A DNA stretch of 64,000 nt. Origin: a virus. Position 1 is the first letter of the stretch. Each line of letters opens with the position of its first letter. Location of the stretch: IMG/VR virus record IMGVR_UViG_3300035703_000069, positions 1-64,000 of that record; one strand, 5' to 3'. Below, in pieces: positions 58,056 to 64,000 of this stretch. The notes beneath the pieces were generated by a model. The model was given only the letters and a program-made list of their open reading frames with translations, searched no databases and had not been told where the DNA came from. Position numbers and translations under genes: made by a program.

Positions 58056-58837
58056 GCGACTGCGGCGAGGGATTGTTTGCCGCGGATGCCTTCGCGGCGG
58101 CGTTGGATGGGCATGAGTTGCGCCCAGGCGGTGAAGGCGTCGGGGTCGTCCCAGCGCTGGGCGGTGAGGTCGACGAGGACCGGGGCGCCTTCGAGGGGGT
58201 GGTCGGTGAAGAACTCGAGCGACGGCGTGTCGCCGTAGAGGTCGCCGTGGATGCTCTTGACGAGCACGGCCCGGGCGAGGAGCTCCGAAGCACGGGAGAG
58301 CAGGCCGAGGTAGCGGCCGTTCACGCGGGCCGAGATACCGGCGACGTAGTTGCCGGGTACGAACTCGCGCAGGAGCTTGTGCAGGCGGGGGATCTCGAGC
58401 AGGGTCGAGGTGTGCGGATCGCCGGGGATGCGGTCGCCGGGCAGCATCTCGAGGCGGGTGTCGCCGTCAAGGATGCGCCAGGTTTGGAGGTCGCTCTCGG
58501 GGATCCAGGCGCTGTCGTCGGCGATCTCGCGCTGGGTAGGTTTGCGCTTGGGGACGCTGTCGGCCCAGATCAAGGTGACGACGCCCTCGGGGAGCTGGGT
58601 GTCTTCGAGGGGGACGCGGTGCTGCTCCGTGGCGTAAGTGCCGGCGCGCGTCGCGGAGACGGTCTGCTCGCAGCGGTGGTCGCAGGCGATGGCGATGTGG
58701 CCATCGCAAGTGGCGAGGTAGCGGTGGCCGCCCCCGGGGCGGCGCACGACCTGCACCAGGCGCAAGGGGTAGCGCTCTTTCTGAGAGGCGGAAGCGATGT
58801 GGGCTGCCGCCTGGAGCGAGGGGAGGTGGAACTTCAT
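58052..58837 (-). CDS. Beta-clamp-like protein (weak)
   Basis: 261 residues from ATG 58837. LPSLQAAAHIASASQKERYP, then RYLATCDGHIAIACDH reads like one sliding-clamp repeat (the ATDGH-type strand); LVDLTAQRWDDPDAFTAWA and AGISARVNGRYLGLLSRASE suggest others. DnaN-like phage proteins of this size exist and support a Pol I-type polymerase. Resemblance is by eye and short; an unrelated beta protein is possible. Confidence 0.5.
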   Translation of the reverse strand: MKFHLPSLQAAAHIASASQKERYPLRLVQVVRRPGGGHRYLATCDGHIAIACDHRCEQTVSATRAGTYATEQHRVPLEDTQLPEGVVTLIWADSVPKRKPTQREIADDSAWIPESDLQTWRILDGDTRLEMLPGDRIPGDPHTSTLLEIPRLHKLLREFVPGNYVAGISARVNGRYLGLLSRASELLARAVLVKSIHGDLYGDTPSLEFFTDHPLEGAPVLVDLTAQRWDDPDAFTAWAQLMPIQRRREGIRGKQSLAAVA

Positions 58838-59112
58838 GGGGCGGCAGCGTCGAGGGTGTCGTAGTGGTAGAAGGCTGCAGCCCAGGCGGGGAACTCGGGG
58901 TCTTCGGGGAAGGGGTAGCCCTCGAGCTCCCAGTCGGATTCGTGCATGCCGCAGGGGGCGTACCAGCCGCCCTCGTCGCCGGTCCATCCGGCGCGCCAGC
59001 GGGCACCGTCAATGCGGTCTTGCTCAGCCATGGCGGCCTCGACCTGGGAGAGGTGGTCGTACCAGTTGGGACGGCGCTCGAGTTGGAGCAGGTTGAAGGT
59101 GGGGTCGTTCAT
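58834..59112 (-). CDS. Small acidic Trp-rich protein
   Basis: 92 residues: LLQLERRPNWYDHLSQVEAA, then RWRAGWTGDEGGWYAPCGMH and a PFPEDPEFPAWAAAFYHYD end. Strongly acidic and aromatic, properties of DNA mimics or host-enzyme inhibitors, but not diagnostic. Overlaps neighbours by 4 bp. Confidence 0.6.
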   Translation of the reverse strand: MNDPTFNLLQLERRPNWYDHLSQVEAAMAEQDRIDGARWRAGWTGDEGGWYAPCGMHESDWELEGYPFPEDPEFPAWAAAFYHYDTLDAAAP

Positions 59113-59372
59113 TCGCCTAGGTGAATCAGGTGGGCTTCGAGGTATTCCTGCACGGAGCGCAGGTGGGAGCGCATCACGTCGCGTTGCGTCGCGGCCTGGG
59201 GCCAGGCGCCGGGACCGGCGACGTAGTAATCCCGTGCGTTGTGCTCGATCTCGTTGAAGGTGCGGATGGCGTTTTGCAGGGCGCGGTAGGCGTTGAAGTA
59301 GCCCTCGGCCAGCATCTGGCGGGAGGTGCCGTTCAGGTGAACGGTGGGAAGGGTGAGAGATGTTGTTTGCAT
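59109..59372 (-). CDS. Small helical hypothetical protein
   Basis: 87 residues from ATG 59372: TSRQMLAEGYFNAYRALQNA, IRTFNEIEHNARDYY, then QRDVMRSHLRSVQEYLEAHL. Two helices forming a likely four-helix dimer. Unknown. Confidence 0.6.
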   Translation of the reverse strand: MQTTSLTLPTVHLNGTSRQMLAEGYFNAYRALQNAIRTFNEIEHNARDYYVAGPGAWPQAATQRDVMRSHLRSVQEYLEAHLIHLGE

Positions 59373-59376
59373 TTGA

Positions 59377-59697
59377 TCAGTAGCTGATGTGAACGTCGGC
59401 GATGCCGTCGAGGGGTACGCCCAGGCGATAGGCGGCACCGGCCGAGAGATCGAGCGAGGCGCAATCACACCGGTCGGTGATGGGCACCGTGAGGGATCGC
59501 CCTCGGTGAGAAACGCGCACTCGGGTGCCGCAGGGGAGCCAGGGATGGGCGGCGCTCACGCCCCAGTGCTGGTAGGTCTGGCCGCAATAGGTGGTGCGGC
59601 CTTGGTACCAATCCGAATAAACAGTGCTTGTCACGACGCGGGCCTGCGCTGGGGCGCAGAGTGCGGCCACAAGGGCGAGGGAAAGGCGGCGCATCAC
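59377..59697 (-). CDS. Secreted RlpA-like double-psi barrel protein
   Basis: 106 residues. MRRLSLALVAALCAPAQA is a signal peptide. Then TTYCGQTYQHWGVSAAHPWL, PCGTRVRVSHRGRSLTVPI, TDRCDCASLDLSAGAAYRLG is the RlpA-like double-psi beta-barrel (A-A-H, G-T-x-V-x-V, D-R-C, D-L-S). Three or four Cys could form disulfides in the periplasm. Host RlpA is a lytic transglycosylase at septa; a short secreted version in the early operon may alter the wall or exclude other phages. Confidence 0.8.
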   Translation of the reverse strand: MMRRLSLALVAALCAPAQARVVTSTVYSDWYQGRTTYCGQTYQHWGVSAAHPWLPCGTRVRVSHRGRSLTVPITDRCDCASLDLSAGAAYRLGVPLDGIADVHISY

Positions 59698-59858
59698 TCC
59701 TCCAGCGGGGGGAGTGCGGCGATAAAGCCCTGGATCCAGGGGCCGACGTCCTCGGGGGCAAGCGACGCGAGGCCAATGTGACGGCCGTCGACTTGGACGG
59801 AGAGGCGCGGCTCGCTGCCGAGCTCGCGAATGATGTCGAAGGTGATAGTGCGCGTCAC
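59694..59858 (-). CDS. Small hypothetical protein, GTG start
   Basis: 54 residues, GTGA overlap with the gene before: TRTITFDIIRELGSEPRLSV, QVDGRHIGLASLAPEDVGPW, then IQGFIAALPPLEE. A compact beta-alpha layout. Unknown. Confidence 0.55.
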   Translation of the reverse strand: MTRTITFDIIRELGSEPRLSVQVDGRHIGLASLAPEDVGPWIQGFIAALPPLEE

Positions 59859-60067
59859 TGGTTCTGCATGTAGAAGAACGAGGAATTGGGGCCGAAGCTT
59901 TCCAATAGGTGGGGAAAGGCGATTTCGATACGGCGCTTGTTGTTTTGGTCGGCTTTGTACCAGGCCTGCGCTAGAGCGGAGCAAAAGCCGCCGCCGTGTT
60001 TCTCCATAGCGAGGAAGGTGCGCCACTGATCGTGTGCTGTCAGCGTTGTGAAAGTCGTAGGGCTCAT
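59855..60067 (-). CDS. Small hypothetical protein
   Basis: 70 residues: TAHDQWRTFLAMEKHGGGFC, SALAQAWYKADQNNKRRIEI, then AFPHLLESF. Helical; the 'GGGFCSALAxAWxKAD-x-x-N-x-R-R-I-E-x-A-F-P' pattern is a familiar small phage hypothetical without known function. Confidence 0.65.
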   Translation of the reverse strand: MSPTTFTTLTAHDQWRTFLAMEKHGGGFCSALAQAWYKADQNNKRRIEIAFPHLLESFGPNSSFFYMQNQ

Positions 60068-60270
60068 TTGACGAGGTTGATGTTGTTAGATACAGGGCGA
60101 CTCGTGGAGCCGTCCCAGAAGAGGCGCATGCGGTGAACCACGCAGCGGGATGGGGGATGCGTGGCCTCAAACAGCGCCCAGGCTTCGGCGGCGCTGGGCG
60201 CGTCGACATAGCAACCCCAGTTGGAGGTGCCGTTGTTGAGGTAGGTGTACTCGAAGCGGTATTTGTTCAT
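60064..60270 (-). CDS. Small hypothetical protein
   Basis: 68 residues: RFEYTYLNNGTSNWGCYVDA, then PSAAEAWALFEATHPPSRCV. One beta hairpin, a helix and a strand. Overlaps both neighbours by 4 bp. Confidence 0.6.
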   Translation of the reverse strand: MNKYRFEYTYLNNGTSNWGCYVDAPSAAEAWALFEATHPPSRCVVHRMRLFWDGSTSRPVSNNINLVK

Positions 60271-60614
60271 GCGCTAGCCCCACTGAGGGCGACATAGAAA
60301 GAGGGTTCGTTACTAGCGATGCCGCGGGATTGTTCCCACTTCTGGGTGATCTGTAGGCGCTCCATCTCGCGCTGCGTTTCGATGGAGTAGATCCAGCGAT
60401 TGCGCTGCTTGAGTACGCACTTGACCTCGCCTAGGGCGACGTTGGTGAGCGCTTTGGTTTGCATGTGGCTCAGGAGCCAGTCGCGTTCTGCGTCATACGC
60501 AGCGGTTAGGCGCTGGATCTCGAGTTGAAGTTCACGCGCTCGGGAGAGGTGCTGGCCGACTTCGCCGGTGGGCACATAGGTGCGCTCGCGGCGCTTTACG
60601 AAAGAGATGGTCAT
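60267..60614 (-). CDS. Coiled-coil hypothetical protein
   Basis: 115 residues: LSRARELQLEIQRLTAAYDA, RDWLLSHMQTKALTNVALGE and YSIETQREMERLQITQKWEQ. Two helices around a beta hairpin, like small siphovirus Gp157-type or nuclease-inhibitor proteins, but the match is not specific. Confidence 0.6.
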   Translation of the reverse strand: MTISFVKRRERTYVPTGEVGQHLSRARELQLEIQRLTAAYDAERDWLLSHMQTKALTNVALGEVKCVLKQRNRWIYSIETQREMERLQITQKWEQSRGIASNEPSFYVALSGASA

Positions 60615-60649
60615 AGTTCTTTGAAAACGGTTGGCTGCTGACTGGTTCG

Positions 60650-60856
60650 CTAATCGGTCACCAGTAGCTGGCGGAAGGTGAAGGGTTCGCCACGTTTGGC
60701 GTACTCGCTGAGGAGTAGGTCGACCTCGGTGGGGTCTTCCACCCAGTGCTCGTGCTCCCAGTCGTCTGACAGGAAGTGCCAGACGGGGTGGGGCTCGAGC
60801 ACGGGCTCGGGTGCGTCCGGTGGGGAGAGCGGACGCGGATCAGGGCAGTAGGTCAT
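60650..60856 (-). CDS. Small acidic hypothetical protein
   Basis: 68 residues from ATG 60856: CPDPRPLSPPDAPEPVLEPH, then PVWHFLSDDWEHEHWVEDPT. Acidic, Trp-rich. ATGA overlap with the membrane gene before it. Confidence 0.55.
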   Translation of the reverse strand: MTYCPDPRPLSPPDAPEPVLEPHPVWHFLSDDWEHEHWVEDPTEVDLLLSEYAKRGEPFTFRQLLVTD

Positions 60857-61032
60857 GGGCCTGCGTAGACGGTGGGCGTCGGGGGCAGCGTCTGCGAGGG
60901 GCGCTGGTAGCCGTAGTCGATGGCCATGGCGGCGAGCGCCAGGCCGAGAAGGAAGCCGGCGACGTGCTCGGCAGCGATCCATGGGGGCATGGGGCGGCGG
61001 CGCGGTGCGCGCTTGGAGCGTAGATGGGTCAT
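60853..61032 (-). CDS. Small single-span membrane protein
   Basis: 59 residues from ATG 61032. A basic start (THLRSKRAPRRRPMPPW) followed by one hydrophobic span (AGFLLGLALAAMAIDYGYQ) and a short Pro-rich tail. The positive-inside layout suggests an inner-membrane peptide. Candidate superinfection-exclusion or lysis modulator. Confidence 0.55.
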   Translation of the reverse strand: MTHLRSKRAPRRRPMPPWIAAEHVAGFLLGLALAAMAIDYGYQRPSQTLPPTPTVYAGP

Positions 61033-61061
61033 GGCAATAGGTCAACTGATTCAGGAACAGG

Positions 61062-61790
61062 TCAGACGCCGACGAACGAAGCGCCGACGCCGTGGGCCTC
61101 GACAAAGATGTCGGTTTTGGCGCCGTCGCACAGGCGGCATGTCAGGCATTGAGCCTGGGAGTCGGCGGCGGTGGCGGGGCAAAGCTTGCCGCTGTAGGGG
61201 GTGTCGCCCTGGGGGACGACAGCGAAGGTGCGCCAGCCCATGGCGGAGGCGTCCAGATAGTCCTGGAAGCTGTCGCACGAGGCCTGGAACAGGCCAACCG
61301 CCCATTGCGCCCATGGTTGGCGCCACTGGTGGCAGTAGCCGGTGTGGCCATCGGCGATGGCGTTGAGGTTACGCACTACGGGCGCGTTGAGGATGCCCGG
61401 ATCGCCATAGGCACCCCAGCGGATGCGGCGACCGCGTAGGTAGCGGGCGTGGAGCGTGGGGTCGTACTCGGGATACGAGCCCCGGGCGAAGGCGTGCCAG
61501 ACGTTGCCTACGCTTTTGCCCACGTCGACATAGCAAGAGCGCACCCACTTGAAGCGCTTGCGCTTGGCGTCCCACACTTGGCGACGGCGGTGCGGGCAGT
61601 CACCGCAGATCGTTCGGTCGTCGCCGGACGCGATGGCGTCGAGCGGGTGCACATCCGGGCGGAGGATGAAGACCTGCACCATGTCGCCGGTCTTGGCGTT
61701 GGTGCTTTTGAGTGTCGCGATGGCGACATATGGTTGGCCGTCGATTGGCGAGATGCCACGGTCGATCACGAAGCCGATTGGCTTACGCAT
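61062..61790 (-). CDS. Cys-rich phage/plasmid protein, DUF7227-like
   Basis: 242 residues from ATG 61790. TGDMVQVFILRPDVHPLDAI, ICGDCPHRRR, VRSCYVDVGKSVGNVWHAFA, RWGAYGDPG, TGYCHQW, and a final CLTCRLCDGAKTDIFVEAHG match a widespread family of phage and plasmid proteins with a probable zinc or iron-sulfur site (C-x-x-C, C, C-x-x-C). It is often near replication origins; function unknown. The largest protein of this end of the early operon. Confidence 0.75.
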   Translation of the reverse strand: MRKPIGFVIDRGISPIDGQPYVAIATLKSTNAKTGDMVQVFILRPDVHPLDAIASGDDRTICGDCPHRRRQVWDAKRKRFKWVRSCYVDVGKSVGNVWHAFARGSYPEYDPTLHARYLRGRRIRWGAYGDPGILNAPVVRNLNAIADGHTGYCHQWRQPWAQWAVGLFQASCDSFQDYLDASAMGWRTFAVVPQGDTPYSGKLCPATAADSQAQCLTCRLCDGAKTDIFVEAHGVGASFVGV

Positions 61791-61830
61791 TGCTTGTAAC
61801 TCACAGCGAGAGAGGATGAGGCGCGATGCG

Positions 61831-61866
61831 CCCAGAGAGCCCACCCGCAAGGGGAAGGGCTCTGGG
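61831..61866. other. Hairpin between early genes
   Basis: CCCAGAGAGCCC (61831-61842) can pair with GGGCTCTGGG (61857-61866) with a 2-nt bulge. There is no T tract on either strand. Located in the 82-bp gap 61791-61872; could be an RNA-processing or stability element. Confidence 0.45.
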
Positions 61867-61872
61867 GGCGAG

Positions 61873-62097
61873 TCAGGCGTAGGAACGCAGGAGCGACTCA
61901 GCGGCTTTGCGCTGGGCCTCGTTAAAGGTGGCGGCGAGCTCTACGTCGCCTGACGTTGAGACGAACTTCCAGCCTTGCTGGATGCGGTGAGGATCCACTC
62001 CTACGATGTTTTCTAGGATCATTCCGTGCACGGAGTCGTCGTAACGCACAAGGGTTACAGAGAACTTGCGCGTGAATTGGATGTTGTCGATTTTCAT
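61873..62097 (-). CDS. Small hypothetical protein
   Basis: 74 residues: KIDNIQFTRKFSVTLVRYDD, SVHGMILENIVGVDPHRIQQ, then GWKFVSTSGDVELAATFNEA and a helix. Beta sheet then helix. Unknown. Confidence 0.65.
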   Translation of the reverse strand: MKIDNIQFTRKFSVTLVRYDDSVHGMILENIVGVDPHRIQQGWKFVSTSGDVELAATFNEAQRKAAESLLRSYA

Positions 62098-62141
62098 GGC
62101 TTAACAGGGAGATAGCTGGGCATAATTGCGGATGCGGGTTT

Positions 62142-62303
62142 TCATTGGCCGGATACCTCTATGTCGTGCTGGATTGTTTCAACCCGGTCCATGCAGTTGG
62201 ACACGTCGCGGTGTACATGGATGTAGTCCGGATCGTTGATAATCAACTGCTCCACCTGATGGAGCAGGAACCACACTTCTGTGGCTTTGGTGTGGGGATC
62301 CAT
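62142..62303 (-). CDS. Small hypothetical protein
   Basis: 53 residues from ATG 62303 (TGATG with the previous stop): TEVWFLLHQVEQLIINDPDY, then IHVHRDVSNCMDRVETIQHD. Short helical protein. Unknown. Confidence 0.55.
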   Translation of the reverse strand: MDPHTKATEVWFLLHQVEQLIINDPDYIHVHRDVSNCMDRVETIQHDIEVSGQ

Positions 62304-62506
62304 CAGGCGTCGGGGTGAGGGGTGAGGCCGAGCTTTGCGAGGGTGGCGCCGGTGGTGGCGTATGGGTTCTGTGCAGAGAGAGGGCCGCAAAACATCCAGC
62401 TGTGGAAGGTGGGCGACCACCAGAGGTCGGAGGGATTGACGCCGACCGAGCGGAGTTGTTCGGCCGTCACGGGAGGGATGGCTCGGTTGGTGAAATGGGT
62501 CTTCAC
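62303..62506 (-). CDS. Small hypothetical protein, GTG start
   Basis: 67 residues from GTG 62506, with AGGA about 9 bases upstream. TNRAIPPVTAEQLRSVGVNP, SDLWWSPTFHSWMFCGPLS, then a LAKLGLTPHPDA end. Trp-rich. Unknown. Confidence 0.55.
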   Translation of the reverse strand: MKTHFTNRAIPPVTAEQLRSVGVNPSDLWWSPTFHSWMFCGPLSAQNPYATTGATLAKLGLTPHPDA

Positions 62507-62526
62507 TTGTGCGGTTCCTGAATGGG

Positions 62527-62709
62527 TTAGTAGGTGTTGAAAGCGTCCTCGGGGCACACTTCTTCTATGTAGAAGGTGCAGTCCGGGTGACGGCGGGTTA
62601 GGCCAGCGAGTTCCAGCACGACATCGGCACGGCTGTAGCCCCAGATGCCGGTGGGGGCGGTACGGGTGCCGAGCTCGTCGGTGATGGTGGCGTAGATCTC
62701 GTAGGTCAT
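62527..62709 (-). CDS. Small hypothetical protein
   Basis: 60 residues: TYEIYATITDELGTRTAPTG, IWGYSRADVVLELAGLTRRH, then CTFYIEEVCPED. Alpha/beta. ATGA overlap with the gene before. Confidence 0.6.
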   Translation of the reverse strand: MTYEIYATITDELGTRTAPTGIWGYSRADVVLELAGLTRRHPDCTFYIEEVCPEDAFNTY

Positions 62710-62924
62710 TGTTTGGCCTCGATGAGGGAGAAGAGTTCCGCCTTGCAGGCGGAGACGGTGAAAGCAACCACGGTGTGGAGGCCGTACATGCCGTGGAAGG
62801 CGCCGCCGGCCTCGGTGATGAGGGCTATGGCTTGAGGGTTGACGCCTGGTTCGCGGGGGACATCGGCGCGCCAGATGAATTCCAGGTAACCAGGGCAGGT
62901 GGCCCGACGAGATGCAAACTGCAT
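62706..62924 (-). CDS. Small hypothetical protein
   Basis: 72 residues: FASRRATCPGYLEFIWRADV, then AIALITEAGGAFHGMYGLHT and VVAFTVSACKAELFSLIEAK. Alpha/beta. Unknown. Confidence 0.55.
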   Translation of the reverse strand: MQFASRRATCPGYLEFIWRADVPREPGVNPQAIALITEAGGAFHGMYGLHTVVAFTVSACKAELFSLIEAKQ

Positions 62925-62960
62925 GGGAATCAGTGAAAAGACGTTCAGTTCAGGAATCAG

Positions 62961-63218
62961 TCAAGCGGGGTGCCAAACAACGCCCATGCGAGGGCCGAAC
63001 TGGAGTTCGTAATCGGGGGACAAATCTGTTACGTCGGCGTGCTCGCCTTTCCAGACAAGGGCGGAGGCGCACCGTTTGTCGTCGTAACGCCCAACAGTAT
63101 CTGCCCAATCATGCAGAAGGTCTGCGACCTCTTGCTTATTGAAGGCGTGCTTGACATCAATACCAGTGGGACAGGCCCAGTTGCCGGAATCGGCGTGGAG
63201 CTGAAGTGTGTAGGACAT
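62961..63218 (-). CDS. Small hypothetical protein
   Basis: 85 residues from ATG 63218: SYTLQLHADSGNWACPTGID, VKHAFNKQEVADLLHDWADT, then VWKGEHADVTDLSPDYELQF. Alpha/beta. A longer frame upstream is read-through only. Confidence 0.6.
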   Translation of the reverse strand: MSYTLQLHADSGNWACPTGIDVKHAFNKQEVADLLHDWADTVGRYDDKRCASALVWKGEHADVTDLSPDYELQFGPRMGVVWHPA

Positions 63219-63252
63219 GGCTAGGGTGCGGGGTAACTGGTTCGGGAATCGG

Positions 63253-63492
63253 TCAGACAAATACGGTGCGATACCACTTGCCGGTCCAGACGCACAAGGC
63301 GCCTGAGATGTACTGGACATTGCAGAACGCAATGCGGTAATGGGGTGAGCCCCAGTGCCCGTAGGGCACGATGGCCTGCGCCACCATGCGTTCAATGCGC
63401 GCAAGGCGCATGCCGTGGAAACGGCACGACCCGTGGGCCTTGAGATAACGGGCAAACAAAGCGATGGCGTAGTTGCGATCGGCGAGGTTCAT
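63253..63492 (-). CDS. First gene of the early operon, hypothetical
   Basis: 79 residues from ATG 63492: NLADRNYAIALFARYLKAHG, SCRFHGMRLARIERMVAQAI, then WGSPHYRIAFCNVQYISGAL. Alpha/beta with Cys/Trp. It is the most upstream recognisable minus-strand gene, next to the structured leader. Confidence 0.55.
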   Translation of the reverse strand: MNLADRNYAIALFARYLKAHGSCRFHGMRLARIERMVAQAIVPYGHWGSPHYRIAFCNVQYISGALCVWTGKWYRTVFV

Positions 63493-64000
63493 AGCAGTAC
63501 TCACTGCGAGAGGATGAAGGTGCAAAGCACCTCAGCCAAACAACCCCCGGACGCAGTGCGCCAGGGGGAATGTTTGGGGGAGATGGTTTGTGCTCGCCGG
63601 CCGATGTGTAGTGCTCGGAGCACTATCCCACGATCGGCAGGGCGAGATGGTTTGTGCGTGCTGAGCAGAGCCGAATGCTCTTGGCCACGGTGGGCACGCT
63701 GGCCACCGCTGTGGGGTGTCACCCCACTCCGGTTCGCATTATTAGTGCGGTGTCCGGACTTATTCCCATAGGTAACGGCAAGACAGTCGCGCCCCCAATC
63801 GCCGGGGTTGCGCTGTCAGCTTCACCGCCTACCACGTATCAGCTTCGTAGGACTTACGTCCGCACCTAGGCTGATCAGCGATTGGATCGTCGCTGTGTGG
63901 TTGGCGTCATGCCGCCGCACCTATCTCCCCATCGCTCCCAGGTCGGTCAGGGCCACGGCCGGTCCCCCGGCCTACGTGTGGCTTGTCCCTCTGGTGTGGC
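63493..64000. other. Structured non-coding control region
   Basis: About 500 bp with no convincing gene on either strand. It contains GAGATGGTTTGTGC twice (63580-63593 and 63644-63657, 64 bp apart), a CCCCC/GGGGG stem at 63543-63568, an AGGTGC/GCACCT stem near 63514-63528, the palindromes TAGTGCTCGGAGCACTA (63608-63624) and TGGGGTGTCACCCCA (63711-63725), and AGGAC-TTAC-GTCC near 63849. Likely the leader or promoter of the early operon and possibly an origin. Confidence 0.55.

Noticed and set aside
63501-63722. 73-residue minus-strand frame at the right end
   Set aside because: It crosses the repeats and palindromes of the control region, has a biased low-complexity composition and overlaps no recognisable start context.
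1-64000. Window as a closed circle
   Set aside because: The cut gene at 1-211 does not continue sensibly into the last bases of the window; joining them gives a stop within ten codons.
1-64000. Photosynthesis or phosphate auxiliary genes typical of marine cyanophages
   Set aside because: No psbA, psbD, hli, phoH or transaldolase-like sequence was seen in any frame.

Overview
The window looks like most of the genome of a temperate, tailed (siphovirus-type) phage of a high-GC picocyanobacterium in the Synechococcus/Cyanobium group. The cyanobacterial assignment rests on three things: a phage-encoded cyAbrB regulator (a family essentially confined to cyanobacteria), tail fibers and small virion proteins of a style known from cyanophages, and an attachment core identical to the 3' half of a tRNA-Ser(UGA). 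There is no photosynthesis gene, rRNA or CRISPR array. The phage continues beyond the left edge (the first gene is cut) and possibly beyond the right edge.

Layout. 1-1635: a few minus-strand genes (one cut, one ribbon-helix-helix, two unknown). 1829-8580: a plus-strand replication/regulation operon (primase-helicase, family A DNA polymerase, cyAbrB, KilA-N protein, excisionase-like protein), with one small antisense gene between primase and polymerase. 8583-9990: integrase and an apparently intact attP with arm-type repeats on both sides of the tRNA-Ser core, which suggests an unintegrated phage genome. 9997-11282: plus-strand two-domain endolysin and a small companion. 11.3-15.1 kb: tRNA-like element, fiber accessory proteins and small membrane proteins that are holin candidates. 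15.2-52.9 kb: the late region, almost all on the minus strand and read from right to left: TerS, TerL, (AP2 protein, tRNA-CAU, HNH insert), portal, a set of head-internal proteins, MuF-like protein, protease/scaffold, decoration protein, major capsid, connectors, tail terminator, tail tube, tail chaperones with a lambda-type -1 frameshift, a 1759-aa tape measure, tail tip and three large fiber proteins. 52.9-63.5 kb: a dense minus-strand operon of about 30 small early genes, many overlapping by ATGA or TGATG, with dCTP deaminase, DUF932, a clamp-like protein, a secreted RlpA-like protein and a Csx16-like protein. 63.5-64.0 kb: structured non-coding DNA, probably the leader or control region of that operon.

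How the genes work together. Integrase, excisionase-like protein, cyAbrB, KilA-N and an isolated XRE repressor would control lysogeny. The primase-helicase, polymerase, clamp-like protein and Dcd would replicate DNA. The late operon builds a long-tailed virion, and the endolysin with nearby membrane proteins would release it.

Most notable: (1) a Csx16-family protein in the early operon, a candidate inhibitor of type III CRISPR signalling; (2) a short cysteine tag plus a Gly/Ala-rich hydrophobic segment repeated in four head-module proteins, one of which also has an LRAT-like cysteine hydrolase domain, a candidate set of packaged or ejected proteins; (3) a phage cyAbrB; (4) a tRNA gene overlapped at both ends by HNH and AP2 genes; (5) a perfect 72-bp tandem duplication in a leucine-rich-type fiber. 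All calls come from reading sequence alone; no searches were run.
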